From: Fodinicurvata sp. EGI_FJ10296
Lineage (GTDB): Bacteria > Pseudomonadota > Alphaproteobacteria > DSM-16000 > Inquilinaceae
Assembly (NCBI RefSeq): GCF_040712075.1
Contig: NZ_JBFCVL010000005.1
Coordinates: 434,001 to 498,000 of the forward strand
DNA length: 64,000 bases
Direction: 5' to 3'
Shown here piece after piece: positions 37,071 to 47,744 of this stretch (positions are counted from its first letter, which is position 1; each line of letters begins with the position of its first letter). A program made the translations under genes and the position numbers. The notes below the pieces were generated by a model that was given only the letters and a program-made list of their open reading frames with translations, ran no database searches and was not told the DNA's origin.

Positions 37071-37268
37071 CTAGAAAGCGCTACCCGGATTTTCGTCCCG
37101 GCAAAGAGTGCAGGACGACCCGCAAAGCTCTGGCGAAGCACATACGTTGGCTTTAACAGCTTTCAGCCGGGTCAGGGTTTTCCGGGCACTGGGGCGGTGT
37201 GGAGGCGGAAGATCATCAATGTTCCGTTGCAGCGTCTCGATGGCGTCGTCGAGCAGTGGTCGTTTCAT
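37071..37268 (-). CDS. Small Cys-rich protein, 65 residues
   Basis: A small soluble protein, unrecognised. The N-terminal helix (MKRPLLDDAIETLQRNID) is followed by PPPHRPSARKTLTRLKAVKA and a C-terminal four-Cys cluster, NVCASPELCGSSCTLCRDE (C-x5-C-x3-C-x2-C), which could bind zinc or an Fe-S cluster. AAGGA lies 6 bases before the ATG at 37268. It is a single gene converging on nrdJ, with an AT-rich upstream region (37330-37400). Confidence 0.6.
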   Translation of the reverse strand: MKRPLLDDAIETLQRNIDDLPPPHRPSARKTLTRLKAVKANVCASPELCGSSCTLCRDENPGSAF

Positions 37269-37493
37269 GCTGTGTCCTTGAATTTTTGGTCCGGCCCTGC
37301 TTAGAAACCTGCCCCGCCACCGGCGTTGATCTGAATCAATTCGCTGGCACACAACCCGTTTTTAGAAAATTATTTTGATTAATAAATTTCAGGTTGCGCG
37401 TATGCGTTCGGCTGCATAACTCCATGCTTGCCAACGGATGCGCGCCTGGAGTTTTCTTCTGATCTATCGCAATGGACAGATCAGGGAACGATC

Positions 37494-38360
37494 ATGGATT
37501 GGTATCCGGGGTTCCGAACTCAGGAAGATCTCGACGCCGCTTACGATCTGGCGGCAGCCGCTCCCGACTATGCGACCTGGACCGCATTCTATCGCGACCA
37601 GAGCGCCTCGGCCCGGGACGAGTTGCCCTGCGCCCTCGGCCAGCGGTTCGGTCCGACGGTTGAGGAATATGTCGACGTGTTTCCCGCAGACAAGCCGAAT
37701 GCGCCAGTCATGGTCTACATACATGGCGGCTATTGGCGGCGTCTGAGCGCGCGGGAGTTCAGCTTTGCCGCCCGTGGGTTCACGCGCGCGGGCTTCACGA
37801 CCGTCGTGACCAATTACGCCCTGTGCCCAAAGGTCACGATCAGGGAAATCACGCGCCAGAGCCGGGCCGCCCTGGCCTGGGTCTATCAATCCATTGCCGA
37901 TTTCAACGGCGACCGAAACCGCGTTTTCGTCACCGGCCATTCCGCCGGCGGCCAGCAGGCGATGCGCGTCGGCGTCACCGATTGGGCTGGCGAGTACGAC
38001 CTGCCCGCCGATCTGGTCAAAGGCGTCGTTCCGGTCAGCGGTGTCTTCGACCTGCGGCCCCTGCCCTATAGCTATTTGGCCACGGCACTGCGTCTCGACC
38101 TGGAGACCATCCGGCTTGAAAGCCCGATGCTGCATGGGCCTGCGGGCGCTCCGCCGGTTCTGCTGTCGGTCGGCGGGCAGGAGCCGGGGCCGTTCCGGCA
38201 GCAAACGCTCGATTTTCTGAAATTGTGCCAGGACACCGGTCACGACGTCAGCTTTTTCGACCAGCCGGACCGGCACCATTTCTCGGGCATTGCCGATTTC
38301 AATGATGCCAACGCGCCGCTGGCTCGGGCAGTTGCGGATTTCGTCGCCGCCAATTCCTAG
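37494..38360 (+). CDS. Alpha/beta hydrolase (kynurenine formamidase/carboxylesterase-like)
   Basis: A 288-residue hydrolase of the HGGYW/HSAGG type found in BNA7-like arylformamidases and small carboxylesterases. The oxyanion-hole segment is VMVYIHGGYWRRLS and the nucleophile elbow VFVTGHSAGGQQAM. The catalytic His lies in DRHHFSGI near the C-terminus. AGGGA lies 6 bases before the ATG at 37494. No tryptophan-catabolism neighbours are present, so the substrate stays open. Confidence 0.85.
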   Translation: MDWYPGFRTQEDLDAAYDLAAAAPDYATWTAFYRDQSASARDELPCALGQRFGPTVEEYVDVFPADKPNAPVMVYIHGGYWRRLSAREFSFAARGFTRAGFTTVVTNYALCPKVTIREITRQSRAALAWVYQSIADFNGDRNRVFVTGHSAGGQQAMRVGVTDWAGEYDLPADLVKGVVPVSGVFDLRPLPYSYLATALRLDLETIRLESPMLHGPAGAPPVLLSVGGQEPGPFRQQTLDFLKLCQDTGHDVSFFDQPDRHHFSGIADFNDANAPLARAVADFVAANS

Positions 38361-38421
38361 ACAGGCCTTCCGGTCACAGTCGCGAACCGGGTGCATCCGG
38401 CTCGGGGTCCCCGATCGGTCG

Positions 38422-38853
38422 GGTTTCCACCTTCTCCAATTCCCGGGCGCAGCGCGGAACGAAGTGACGCGGTGCGACCCGGGATCTCGCGCAGCAACTT
38501 ACCGCCAGCGAAACGCGGGCCGAGCTTAGACGCAGAGCTGAGGTCCACACCATCAGCGCACTCGTGGCGCGTGTGGACCCCGGACAACGCTTCGCGTTTC
38601 CGGGGACAAAATAAGGGGTGCGGCGGTTTCCACCTTCTCCAATTCCCGGGCGCGGCGCGGAACGAAGTGACGCGGTGCGACCCGGGATCTCGCGCAGCAA
38701 CTTACCGCCAGCGAAACACGGGCCGAGCTTAGACGCAGAGCTGAGGTCCACACCATCAGCGCACTCGTGGCGCGTGTGGACCCCGGACAACGATTCGCGT
38801 TTCCGGGGAAAAGGTAAGGGTGCGGCGGTTTCCACCTTCTCCAATTCCCGGGT
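38422..38853. repeat. Dispersed repeat, copy C: tandem 202-bp direct repeat
   Basis: Two full units and a 27-bp third start, beginning at 38422, 38625 and 38827 (period 203 then 202 bp), nearly identical to each other. Each unit begins GGTTTCCACCTTCTCCAATT. The first two end with hairpin module 1: 38578-38605 (CCCCGGA, AACGC-TTC-GCGTT, TCCGGGG) and 38781-38808 with one stem mismatch. Part of the unit occurs inverted in copy B. It fills the gap between the convergent hydrolase and S-formylglutathione hydrolase genes and has no coding content. Confidence 0.9.
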
Positions 38854-38860
38854 CGGCACG

Positions 38861-39721
38861 CTATTTCCGCAAGTGTTCGCCGTGATAGCGGAGGTGATCC
38901 TCGATAAAGCTGGCGATAAAGAAATAGCTGTGATCATAGCCCGTCTGTCGGCGCATCATCAGCGGGTGGTCGTGCTTTTCGCACACATCCTCCAGCCGCT
39001 CTGGCTTGAGTTGTTCGTCAAGGAAACCATCGGCCTCGCCCTGATCGATGAATAGCGGCTGGCGCGGATTGCCGGCCTTTGCCCCCGCTTCGACAAGCGC
39101 GCAGGCGTCATAGGCCTCCCATTCTTCGCGGTCGTCGCCGAGATAGGCCGTGAACGCCTTTTCGCCCCATGGACAGTCCATCGGGTTGACGATGGGCGCA
39201 AAAGCCGAGACCGAGCGGTAGCGGCCGGGCTGGCGCAGCGCCAGCACCAGCGCGCCATGGCCGCCCATGGAATGCCCGCTGATCGCGGCGCGCATCGGAT
39301 CGACCGGCAGCAAACCGCCGACCACGTCCGGCAACTCCGCCGCCACATAGTCGAACATCCGGTAGTGCCGGGACCACGGCTCGCGGGTCGCATTCACGTA
39401 GAAACCCGCCCCCGACCCCAGATCGTAGCTGTCATGTTCGCCCGGCAGATCGGTGCCGCGCGGGCTGGTGTCCGGGCAGACGATTGCGATACCGAGGTCC
39501 GCCGCCACCCGATGGGCGCCGGCCTTCTGCATGAAATTCTCGTCGGTGCAGGTCAGGCCGGACAGCCACCAGAAGACCGGTACGGTTTCGGTTTCCGCCT
39601 GCGGGGGAAGAAAGGCGGCGAAGGTCATGTCGCAGTTCAGCACTTCGGATCGGTGGCTGAACCGCCGGTGCCATCCGCCGAAGCTCCTGTTTTCCGAGAC
39701 AAGGTCGGGGGTCGCGGTCAT
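38861..39721 (-). CDS. fghA: S-formylglutathione hydrolase
   Basis: A 286-residue esterase-D-type hydrolase cleaving S-formylglutathione to formate and glutathione. It shows FWWLSGLTCTDENFMQKAG, the nucleophile S151 in AAISGHSMGGHGALVLAL, the Asp region LFIDQGEADGFL, and His264 in GYDHSYFFI. It follows the class III alcohol dehydrogenase gene with a 24-bp gap, forming the two-step glutathione-dependent formaldehyde oxidation operon. Confidence 0.95.
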   Translation of the reverse strand: MTATPDLVSENRSFGGWHRRFSHRSEVLNCDMTFAAFLPPQAETETVPVFWWLSGLTCTDENFMQKAGAHRVAADLGIAIVCPDTSPRGTDLPGEHDSYDLGSGAGFYVNATREPWSRHYRMFDYVAAELPDVVGGLLPVDPMRAAISGHSMGGHGALVLALRQPGRYRSVSAFAPIVNPMDCPWGEKAFTAYLGDDREEWEAYDACALVEAGAKAGNPRQPLFIDQGEADGFLDEQLKPERLEDVCEKHDHPLMMRRQTGYDHSYFFIASFIEDHLRYHGEHLRK

Positions 39722-39745
39722 CGCCGGTATCCTTTTATGGATGTA

Positions 39746-40969
<1,224 letters not shown>

Positions 40970-41779
40970 TCACTGAGCGACACGCATCCGCGCCGTGGTT
41001 GCCAGACCATGTTCGCCAAAACCGATCAGGCTGACGCGATAGCTGTCATCGGCCTCGCGGTAGGCAAATCGGACCGCCGTCGGCTGGCCGGCTTCTGTGC
41101 CGTCGGCAACGGGCGGAACATCGAGAACGAAGCTCTCCCGCGCCAGCAGATGCTCCAGGGTCACCATCGGTTCGAGGAAGATATACTGCCCGCCATAGTA
41201 CCCCAGGATCATGGTTGCATCGAACGGGTTCTCCGACTGGATCTCGTCCAGGGCGGCCGCATGATACCCCATTGCCGGAACACAGGCATGGGGATCGTCG
41301 AGCGGCGGCAGGACATAACCGGCCGGTACGATCGCGGCGTCCGGCATCGTGGCGTCGGTGCAATCGATGGCAGCGATGGTTTCCGGGTCGTCGAAGTAGA
41401 AGTGGATGTCGAAATGCGGAACGCTGAACCGGGCCGGTGGATGGCCAAACGGCCCCCAATCGACGGAAACATGGTCGATCGACGTCGAGTCGCGAACCTC
41501 GTCGGAGAAACGCTCCAGAGCCATGATCGTCATCGGCGGCGCGCTCGTATCGGTTGGATCGAGCGCTTCGACCATCGCCAGCGGCAGATCGAATCCGGCG
41601 ATCCGAATGGTTCCGTCGTTGGTGGTTTCGTCCCAGACCGCCACGGTGCCGACGGGCATCCCGGCCGCATCGTGGCCGCTGGCCAGGTGTGTGGCGGCGA
41701 TCGTCAGCGCGAAGACGGAAATCGCCATGGCCGATACGGTGGCCGTCCCAATCCCTCTTCTTGTTTTTCTCGCGTCCAT
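40970..41779 (-). CDS. Secreted protein, possibly TTHB210/DUF5602-like
   Basis: A 269-residue exported protein with a signal segment (VSAMAISVFALTIAATHLASG). The most striking part is FSVPHFDIHFYFDDP, a His-x-His pattern I associate with the TTHB210-like (DUF5602) family, whose function is unclear. Two Cys (AIDCTDATMP and PHACVPAMGYH) may form a disulfide. His-rich sites suggest metal binding. AAGGGA lies 8 bases before the ATG. It is a single gene, 114 bp upstream of adhC on the same strand. Confidence 0.7.
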   Translation of the reverse strand: MDARKTRRGIGTATVSAMAISVFALTIAATHLASGHDAAGMPVGTVAVWDETTNDGTIRIAGFDLPLAMVEALDPTDTSAPPMTIMALERFSDEVRDSTSIDHVSVDWGPFGHPPARFSVPHFDIHFYFDDPETIAAIDCTDATMPDAAIVPAGYVLPPLDDPHACVPAMGYHAAALDEIQSENPFDATMILGYYGGQYIFLEPMVTLEHLLARESFVLDVPPVADGTEAGQPTAVRFAYREADDSYRVSLIGFGEHGLATTARMRVAQ

Positions 41780-41942
41780 TTCAGTGATCCCTTGACGAAA
41801 TAATCCGCCTCAAAACTCCCGGGTTGTGCTCCCCAGGGAGCCGGGCCAGCAATTCCACACCGAATGGCCAGCCGGAATCAAGTGAGCTTAAGGGGGACGA
41901 ATCTGCCTTCAGCCGGGTGCCATTTCCACTTTGACGCCGTTT

Positions 41943-44339
41943 TCAAGCTGATGACTGCCCCTCGGCGTCGGCAACGATCCGCTTGACCGAAACGAAGCTG
42001 TCCGGCGTTACCGATATCGAGTCGATTCCACATGCCACGAGGAAGGCGGCAAACTCCGGATGATCGCTGGGTGCCTGGCCGCAGAGCCCGATCTTGATGC
42101 CGGCCTTGTGAGCACCCTTGATCGCGCGCTCGATCATCCATGTCACAGCCGGATCGCGTTCATCGAACACGCCGGACAGGGCATCGCTATCGCGGTCGAC
42201 GCCGAGAACCAGTTGCGTCAGATCGTTGCTGCCGATGGAAAAGCCGTCGAACCGGCGGGCGAATTCCTCGGCCCGAATGACGTTGGATGGAATTTCGCAC
42301 ATCATATAGACCTGCAATCCGTCGCGCCCGCGCTCCAGACCGTTCTCGGCCATCACACGCAGCACGCCGTCGGCCTCCTCCGGCGTTCGGCAGAACGGGA
42401 TCATCACCACGACATTGGTGAAACCCATGTCGGTGCGAAGACGCCGGATGGCCTGGCATTCCAGCGCGAAGCCCTCGCGGTAGCGGTCGCTGTCGTAGCG
42501 CGATGCGCCCCGGAACCCCAGCATCGGATTTTCCTCGTGCGGCTCGAAGCCGGCGCCACCCAGCAGGTTCGCGTATTCGTTGGTTTTGAAATCGCTCATC
42601 CGGACGATTACGGGGTTCGGATACGCCACGGCCGCGATCCGGGACAGCCCCTTGGACAGCCGGTCGACGAAGTATTCCGCGCCGCTTTCATAGCCCGCGA
42701 TCAGGTCGGCGATCGCCGAACGGGCTTCTTTATCGACCTGCTCGGGATGGATCAGCGCCATGGGATGCGCCTTGATCGCATTGGAAACGACGAACTCCAT
42801 CCGCGCGAGACCGACGCCGTCGGCCGGCAAGCGCCACCAGCGCATCGCAGCCGCCGGGTTGCCGATGTTCAGCATGACCCGGGTTTTGGTCGCCGGGATA
42901 TCACCGATGGCGATTTCCTCGACCGAGATATCGCCGAACCCTTCGTAAACCGTGCCGACATCGCCCTCGGCACAGCACACCGTGACGTCCTGCTGGTCAT
43001 GCAGCAGCTTGGTGGCATTGCCGGTGCCGACGATCGCGGGCAAGCCGAGCTCGCGGCTGACGATCGCGGCGTGCGAGGTGCGGCCGCCATGGTCGGTGAC
43101 GATCGCCGCCGCCTTTTTCATGATCGGCACCCAGTCCGGATCGGTGGTGTCTGTTACCAGCACGGAACCCTCGACGAACCGGTCAATCTCCTTGACGTCG
43201 CGGATCAGGCAGACACGGCCGGTGACGATCTGGTCGCCGATACTAAGGCCAGTCGCCAGCGTCTCGCCCCGATTGTCCAGGCTATAGCTTTTGAGAACCT
43301 CGGCCCCCCGGCGTGACTGCACCGTCTCCGGCCGGGCCTGAACGATATAAAGCGGGCCGCCGCGGCCTTCGCGGGCCCATTCCATATCCATCGGCATGCC
43401 GTAATGGTCTTCGATGATGCAGGCCCAACGCGCCAGAGCGACGATCTCGTCGTCGTTCAGGACATAGCGCCGCCGCTCGGCCTCCGAGGTCGGGACGGTC
43501 CGCGTTGGTTTGCCGTCGGAAGCGGGATCGCCGCTGCCGGCATAGATCATCTTGCGGTCCTTGGCGCCAAGCCGCCGCTCGATGATCGGCGACAGCGCCG
43601 GGTCGGACAACAGCGGCTTGAAGACCTGATATTCGTCGGGGTCGACAGCGCCTTGCACGACCGTCTCTCCCAGCCCCCAGGCGCCAGTGATCAGGACGAC
43701 GCTGTCGAAACCGGTTTCGGTGTCAATGGAGAACATCACGCCGGCGCCGCCCTTGTCGGCCCGCACCATCTTCTGGACGCCGACCGACAGCGCGATCTTC
43801 ATATGATCGAAGTCTTTGGCCTTGCGATAGCTGATCGCCCGATCGGTGAACAGCGACGCATAACAGCGGCGGCAGGCGTCGAGCACGGCCGCCTCGCCGG
43901 CGATATTCAGATAGCTTTCCTGCTGTCCCGCGAAACTGGCGTCGGGCAGATCTTCCGCCGTCGCGCTGGAGCGCACGGCCACCGCCGTATCGGTCTCGCC
44001 GGTTCTTTTGCCCAGTTCGCGATAGGCGCCGAGAATCGCTTCGGCGCTTTCGGGGGGCCAATCGCCGTGCACGATCGCTGACCGGATCATCCGGCCGATT
44101 TCGGCCAGCGATTTCTTGCCCGCCTCCCAATCGGAAAGCGCGCCGCGGATCGTTTCGGTGAGCGTGTTATGCTCGATGAACCGCCAATACGCATCGGCCG
44201 TCGTCGCGAAACCCGGTGGGATCGGAACTCCCTTGGCCGCCAGGTTGCGCGTCATCTCGCCCAGCGACGCATTCTTGCCGCCGACGACGGCGACCTGCTC
44301 GCGGTCGATGTCATCGAACCACAATACGGAATTGGCCAT
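41943..44339 (-). CDS. ppsA: Phosphoenolpyruvate synthase
   Basis: A 798-residue enzyme converting pyruvate, ATP and water to PEP, AMP and phosphate in gluconeogenesis. The N-terminal ATP-grasp domain begins WFDDIDREQVAVVGGKNASL. The phospho-His swivel domain carries TDHGGRTSHAAIVSRELG. The C-terminal PEP-binding TIM barrel has LARMEFVVSN and GSNDLTQLVLGVDRDS with CGQAPSD. The start at 44339 has GAGGGGG upstream. No PEP synthase regulatory protein gene is seen here. It is divergent from the MFS gene. Confidence 0.95.
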   Translation of the reverse strand: MANSVLWFDDIDREQVAVVGGKNASLGEMTRNLAAKGVPIPPGFATTADAYWRFIEHNTLTETIRGALSDWEAGKKSLAEIGRMIRSAIVHGDWPPESAEAILGAYRELGKRTGETDTAVAVRSSATAEDLPDASFAGQQESYLNIAGEAAVLDACRRCYASLFTDRAISYRKAKDFDHMKIALSVGVQKMVRADKGGAGVMFSIDTETGFDSVVLITGAWGLGETVVQGAVDPDEYQVFKPLLSDPALSPIIERRLGAKDRKMIYAGSGDPASDGKPTRTVPTSEAERRRYVLNDDEIVALARWACIIEDHYGMPMDMEWAREGRGGPLYIVQARPETVQSRRGAEVLKSYSLDNRGETLATGLSIGDQIVTGRVCLIRDVKEIDRFVEGSVLVTDTTDPDWVPIMKKAAAIVTDHGGRTSHAAIVSRELGLPAIVGTGNATKLLHDQQDVTVCCAEGDVGTVYEGFGDISVEEIAIGDIPATKTRVMLNIGNPAAAMRWWRLPADGVGLARMEFVVSNAIKAHPMALIHPEQVDKEARSAIADLIAGYESGAEYFVDRLSKGLSRIAAVAYPNPVIVRMSDFKTNEYANLLGGAGFEPHEENPMLGFRGASRYDSDRYREGFALECQAIRRLRTDMGFTNVVVMIPFCRTPEEADGVLRVMAENGLERGRDGLQVYMMCEIPSNVIRAEEFARRFDGFSIGSNDLTQLVLGVDRDSDALSGVFDERDPAVTWMIERAIKGAHKAGIKIGLCGQAPSDHPEFAAFLVACGIDSISVTPDSFVSVKRIVADAEGQSSA

Positions 44340-44511
44340 GGGATCCCCCTCGCGCCTTGCAAACCGACTATTCGGGTGTGAGGTCAAAGGATAACCAATG
44401 CAGTCGCGCCGTCGTTGATACAGATCAACGGCTTGGAACCCATTGGCGACAGGCGTACAACACACACTCGCGTCACCTCGTGGCACCTTGCTCGCTGATA
44501 CCGGAAACTCC

Positions 44512-45720
44512 ATGACGACCGAAGACCTCAAGACAAGCAGTCCCCGGGGAGGATTGATGCTGATCCTCGGAACGGTGACCGGCATTCAGGCTTTGGCCAG
44601 CCTCGCCGTTCTGGCCCTGGCAACGGTGGCGCCGGTCGCGTCGGCCAGTTTCGGCATTGGCGCCGAGATGATCGGCTATCAGGTCAGCCTGATGTATATC
44701 GCGGCGTCGTCCACTTCAGCCGTCGGCGGAACACTGGTGCGGCGGTGGGGCGCAGGTACTGTCAGCCAGGTGACACTACTGGTCGGGATTGTCGGCGTCC
44801 TGGGTGTCGCCAGCGCCAACCTCGTTCTGCTGGTCATCGGATCGCTGTTGATCGGCATCGCCTATGGCTTGCCCAATCCGGCCGCGTCCCATCTGCTGTT
44901 CAAGGCGACCCCGTCTCATCTGCGGAACTTCGTGTTTTCGCTCAAGCAGACCGGCGTCCCGATCGGCGGCATCCTGGCGGGCTTGCTGCTGCCGGCGGTG
45001 ACGGTGCTGGCCGGCTGGCAGGCGGCGATGATCACGACGGCGGCCCTGCTGGGCCTGCTGGCCATCGCGATGATACCACTGCGCGCCCGCTGGGACACCG
45101 ACCGCGACCCATCCGCCCGAATATCGGGTTCCCTGCTCGATGGCATCCTGCTGATCTGGCGCCTGCGGGCTCTTCGCGGACTTGCAATCATGGGATTCTG
45201 CTTCGCCGCGCTACAGTTGTCGCTGCTGACCTTCGTCATCACCATGCTGGTTAAGGATCTGGGCTGGTCGCTGGTACTGGCGGGCGGCGTCGTCGCCATC
45301 ATGCAGGTGTTCGGCGCCGGCGGGCGCATCGTCTGGGGGGTGGTTGCCGACCGTCTGGGTAACGGACGTTACGTTCTCGGCATTATCGGGCTTCTGTCCT
45401 GCGTTGCCACGCTGGTGACCGCGATGCTGGCCCCCTACTGGCCGATTTGGGCCGTCGCGGCTCTGCTGTGCTTTTTCGGCATCTGCTCGATCGGCTGGAA
45501 CGGCGTTTTTCTGGCCGAGGTCGCCCGCCTGGCCAATCGCAACGAGGTCGGAACCGCAACCGGTGGCGCGTTGTCGCTCACCTTTCTGGGTGTGGTGCTT
45601 GCACCGTCGCTGTTCTCTACCGTCTATCCTCTCACCGGCGCCTATACCACGACCTTCGCCCTCATGACGATCTTTCCAGCCATTGGGACTATTGCACTCA
45701 TCGTCTTTCGCCCTCGTTAA
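44512..45720 (+). CDS. MFS transporter
   Basis: A 402-residue major facilitator with about 12 hydrophobic segments. It shows the inter-helix 2-3 region GGTLVRRWGAG (a loose form of the family loop) and the later GRIVWGVVADRLGNGR, a clear copy between helices 8 and 9. LKQTGVPIGGILAGLLLP in helix 5 is typical of cyanate/sugar-like permeases. GGAAAC lies upstream of the ATG. The substrate is unknown; no regulator is adjacent. Confidence 0.88.
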   Translation: MTTEDLKTSSPRGGLMLILGTVTGIQALASLAVLALATVAPVASASFGIGAEMIGYQVSLMYIAASSTSAVGGTLVRRWGAGTVSQVTLLVGIVGVLGVASANLVLLVIGSLLIGIAYGLPNPAASHLLFKATPSHLRNFVFSLKQTGVPIGGILAGLLLPAVTVLAGWQAAMITTAALLGLLAIAMIPLRARWDTDRDPSARISGSLLDGILLIWRLRALRGLAIMGFCFAALQLSLLTFVITMLVKDLGWSLVLAGGVVAIMQVFGAGGRIVWGVVADRLGNGRYVLGIIGLLSCVATLVTAMLAPYWPIWAVAALLCFFGICSIGWNGVFLAEVARLANRNEVGTATGGALSLTFLGVVLAPSLFSTVYPLTGAYTTTFALMTIFPAIGTIALIVFRPR

Positions 45721-45731
45721 CGATAGTTTAA
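45717..45731. promoter_or_regulatory. Perfect CtrA box TTAA-N7-TTAA
   Basis: TTAA-CGATAGT-TTAA, a full match to the alphaproteobacterial CtrA site. It begins at the MFS stop codon and lies 70 bp upstream of the small membrane protein and chemoreceptor genes. A short GATAG/CTATC repeat overlaps its right half. Confidence 0.6.
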
Positions 45732-45800
45732 TTGCTATCTAATTATTTTTGGGCCGATGTTCTCGACCAATACAGTCGATGTTGAGCAAAGGCGACTCCA

Positions 45801-46100
45801 ATGTCCGTCAAGCTGCCGGCAATCTGGATTTTTGGCGTTCTGGCCGTCCTGTTGACCGGCCTTCGCTATCCAACAGAAGGGAGCACGGTCACCGTTGTCT
45901 TCGCCTCGCCGCCAACGGCGATGCTGGCGATCCAGCGGCTGGCGAAACTCGACGCCGTTGCCGTGGGCACTTCGGCCACCGGCCGCTTCGTCACCGCCCG
46001 GTTCGATGCAACGCCGTCGCCGGGTGCCCTTCGGTCCGCCGGAATTCTCCTCGTCCTGCCCGGCGGGGGCGCGGGATGCCGAGGCGGGGCTGAAGCCTGA
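45801..46100 (+). CDS. Small membrane-anchored protein upstream of the chemoreceptor
   Basis: A 99-residue protein with a single N-terminal hydrophobic helix ([17 protein letters not shown]). A presumably periplasmic domain follows, rich in short strands ([20 protein letters not shown], then [20 protein letters not shown]), with a Gly/Cys-rich end. AAAGG lies 8 bases before the ATG. It precedes the chemoreceptor by 86 bp and shares the CtrA box. Family unknown; it may be a partner of the receptor, by position only. Confidence 0.6.
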   Translation: MSVKLPAIWIFGVLAVLLTGLRYPTEGSTVTVVFASPPTAMLAIQRLAKLDAVAVGTSATGRFVTARFDATPSPGALRSAGILLVLPGGGAGCRGGAEA

Positions 46101-46186
46101 CCCGAATTTCTTGCCCGGGTATTCTGAAGCCATCCTGGATCTGCCGTTCCCACCGTCGCTCGTCACAGTATTGCGGAATTCGTTTC

Positions 46187-47644
46187 ATGACCTCACTCGA
46201 TCAGATCCGCCAACGCGTGGCGTGGGCCTTCGCCATTCTCGTTGCCCTTCATCTTCCGATCGTGATTATCCTGGGATGGGCAGTTGAGGTGACGTGGATG
46301 CCGGCCGCCACGGGGACGGCGATCCTGTCGGCACTGCTGACGGCGACCACGTGGACGGCGCCGCGCGCGACGACGACCCATGCCCTGGCTGCGGTCAGCC
46401 ATGTGGCCGTCATCGCCATTCTGGTGGCCATGCTGAACGGCCACCCCTGGCAGATCGACATGCACATGTACTTCTTCGCCGGGATCGCTCTGATCGGCAT
46501 GTTCTGCAACTGGCGGCTGATCGTCATGGCCGGCGGGCTGATCGCCGTACACCATCTCGGCCTCAATATCCTGATTCCGGCAGCCGTGTTCCCCGGCGGC
46601 GGCGATATTGGCCGCGTTCTGCTGCATGCGCTGATCGTCGTCGTCGAAGTCGGCGCGTTGTCGTGGCTTGCCGTCCGCCTGGTCGCCGCCTTCGCCGGCG
46701 CCGAAGCGGCCATCGCCGACGCCCGCGCGGCACAGGCCGAAACTGCCCGTCTGGCCGCCGAACAGGCGGATTACGAGGCCACGATCCAACGGACAGCCAC
46801 CCAGCTCCGCTGCGAAATCGCCGCCGGGTTCGAGGCCGATATCGGCGGCATCGTACGCGAGATGGCCATCGCCGGACGAGACCTGCAAGGCGCGGCCAGG
46901 GGGCTGACGGATGTGGCAGAGAACACCCGCCAGGGAGCAGCAGGCGCCAACCGCAGCGGAGAGAACGCTGCGGTCAACATCGATGCCATCGCTCTGGCGT
47001 CCGACGAACTGTTGCAGTCGATCTCGGAAATTGCCCGCCAGATCAACCATTCCGAGACCGGTGCGCGCGATACGGCCGCGAAGGCCGGGCAGGCCGCCGA
47101 AACGGTTCGCCAGTTGGGCGAGCGCACCGCCGAGATATCATCGATCGTGGACCTGATCGACGACATCGCCGAGCGCACCAATCTTCTGGCCCTGAATGCC
47201 ACGATCGAGGCAGCGAGAGCCGGAGAGGCCGGCCGCGGCTTCGCCATCGTGGCGGGCGAGGTCAAGGCACTGGCACGCCAGACGGCGGAAGCCACGCGCG
47301 GCATCCAGCGCCAGGTCGAGGATGTTCAGGCGGTCAGCAAGCAGGTTGAGGCGGCCATCTCCACCATTGATGGTGGCATTCGCGCCGTTCTGTCGGCGGT
47401 CGGCGCGATATCGAGTGCGGCCGAAGAACAGGAAGCCGCCACCCGCGAGATCGCCAACAAAGTGCAAGCGGCCGCCGACGGTACAAGGGATGTGTCAGCC
47501 GCGATCGCGGGCGTCGATGCCGTCGCGGTCACGGGCGAAGAGCGATCCGGCGTGGTTCTGCAGGCGTCGACGGCGTTAAATGACATTTCCGGGCGTCTGC
47601 GTGCCGCCATGACCGACTTTGTCGACCGCATCAAAGCTGCCTGA
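46187..47644 (+). CDS. Methyl-accepting chemotaxis protein with multi-helix membrane sensor
   Basis: A 485-residue chemoreceptor. Instead of a periplasmic ligand domain it has five or six N-terminal membrane helices (about residues 12-165). These include the conserved-looking [19 protein letters not shown] and [14 protein letters not shown], rich in His and aromatic residues within the membrane. A cytoplasmic coiled coil leads to the signalling tip [20 protein letters not shown] and [16 protein letters not shown]. There is no C-terminal methyltransferase-docking pentapeptide. An intramembrane sensor suggests redox, light, or membrane-state sensing, but the cue is unknown. Confidence 0.9.
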   Translation: MTSLDQIRQRVAWAFAILVALHLPIVIILGWAVEVTWMPAATGTAILSALLTATTWTAPRATTTHALAAVSHVAVIAILVAMLNGHPWQIDMHMYFFAGIALIGMFCNWRLIVMAGGLIAVHHLGLNILIPAAVFPGGGDIGRVLLHALIVVVEVGALSWLAVRLVAAFAGAEAAIADARAAQAETARLAAEQADYEATIQRTATQLRCEIAAGFEADIGGIVREMAIAGRDLQGAARGLTDVAENTRQGAAGANRSGENAAVNIDAIALASDELLQSISEIARQINHSETGARDTAAKAGQAAETVRQLGERTAEISSIVDLIDDIAERTNLLALNATIEAARAGEAGRGFAIVAGEVKALARQTAEATRGIQRQVEDVQAVSKQVEAAISTIDGGIRAVLSAVGAISSAAEEQEAATREIANKVQAAADGTRDVSAAIAGVDAVAVTGEERSGVVLQASTALNDISGRLRAAMTDFVDRIKAA

Positions 47645-47744
47645 CCAGCCGGGCTCCGCGACCATGGACCGAGAACCGGCTTGACCCGCCTTTGCCAAGG
47701 CAGAGACACTCTGGTCGCATATAAGAACAGGAAAAGGCGTACCC

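Noticed and set aside
38422-38853. Possible CRISPR array
   Set aside because: The repeat unit is about 202 bp and tandem without unique spacers, and no cas gene is present.
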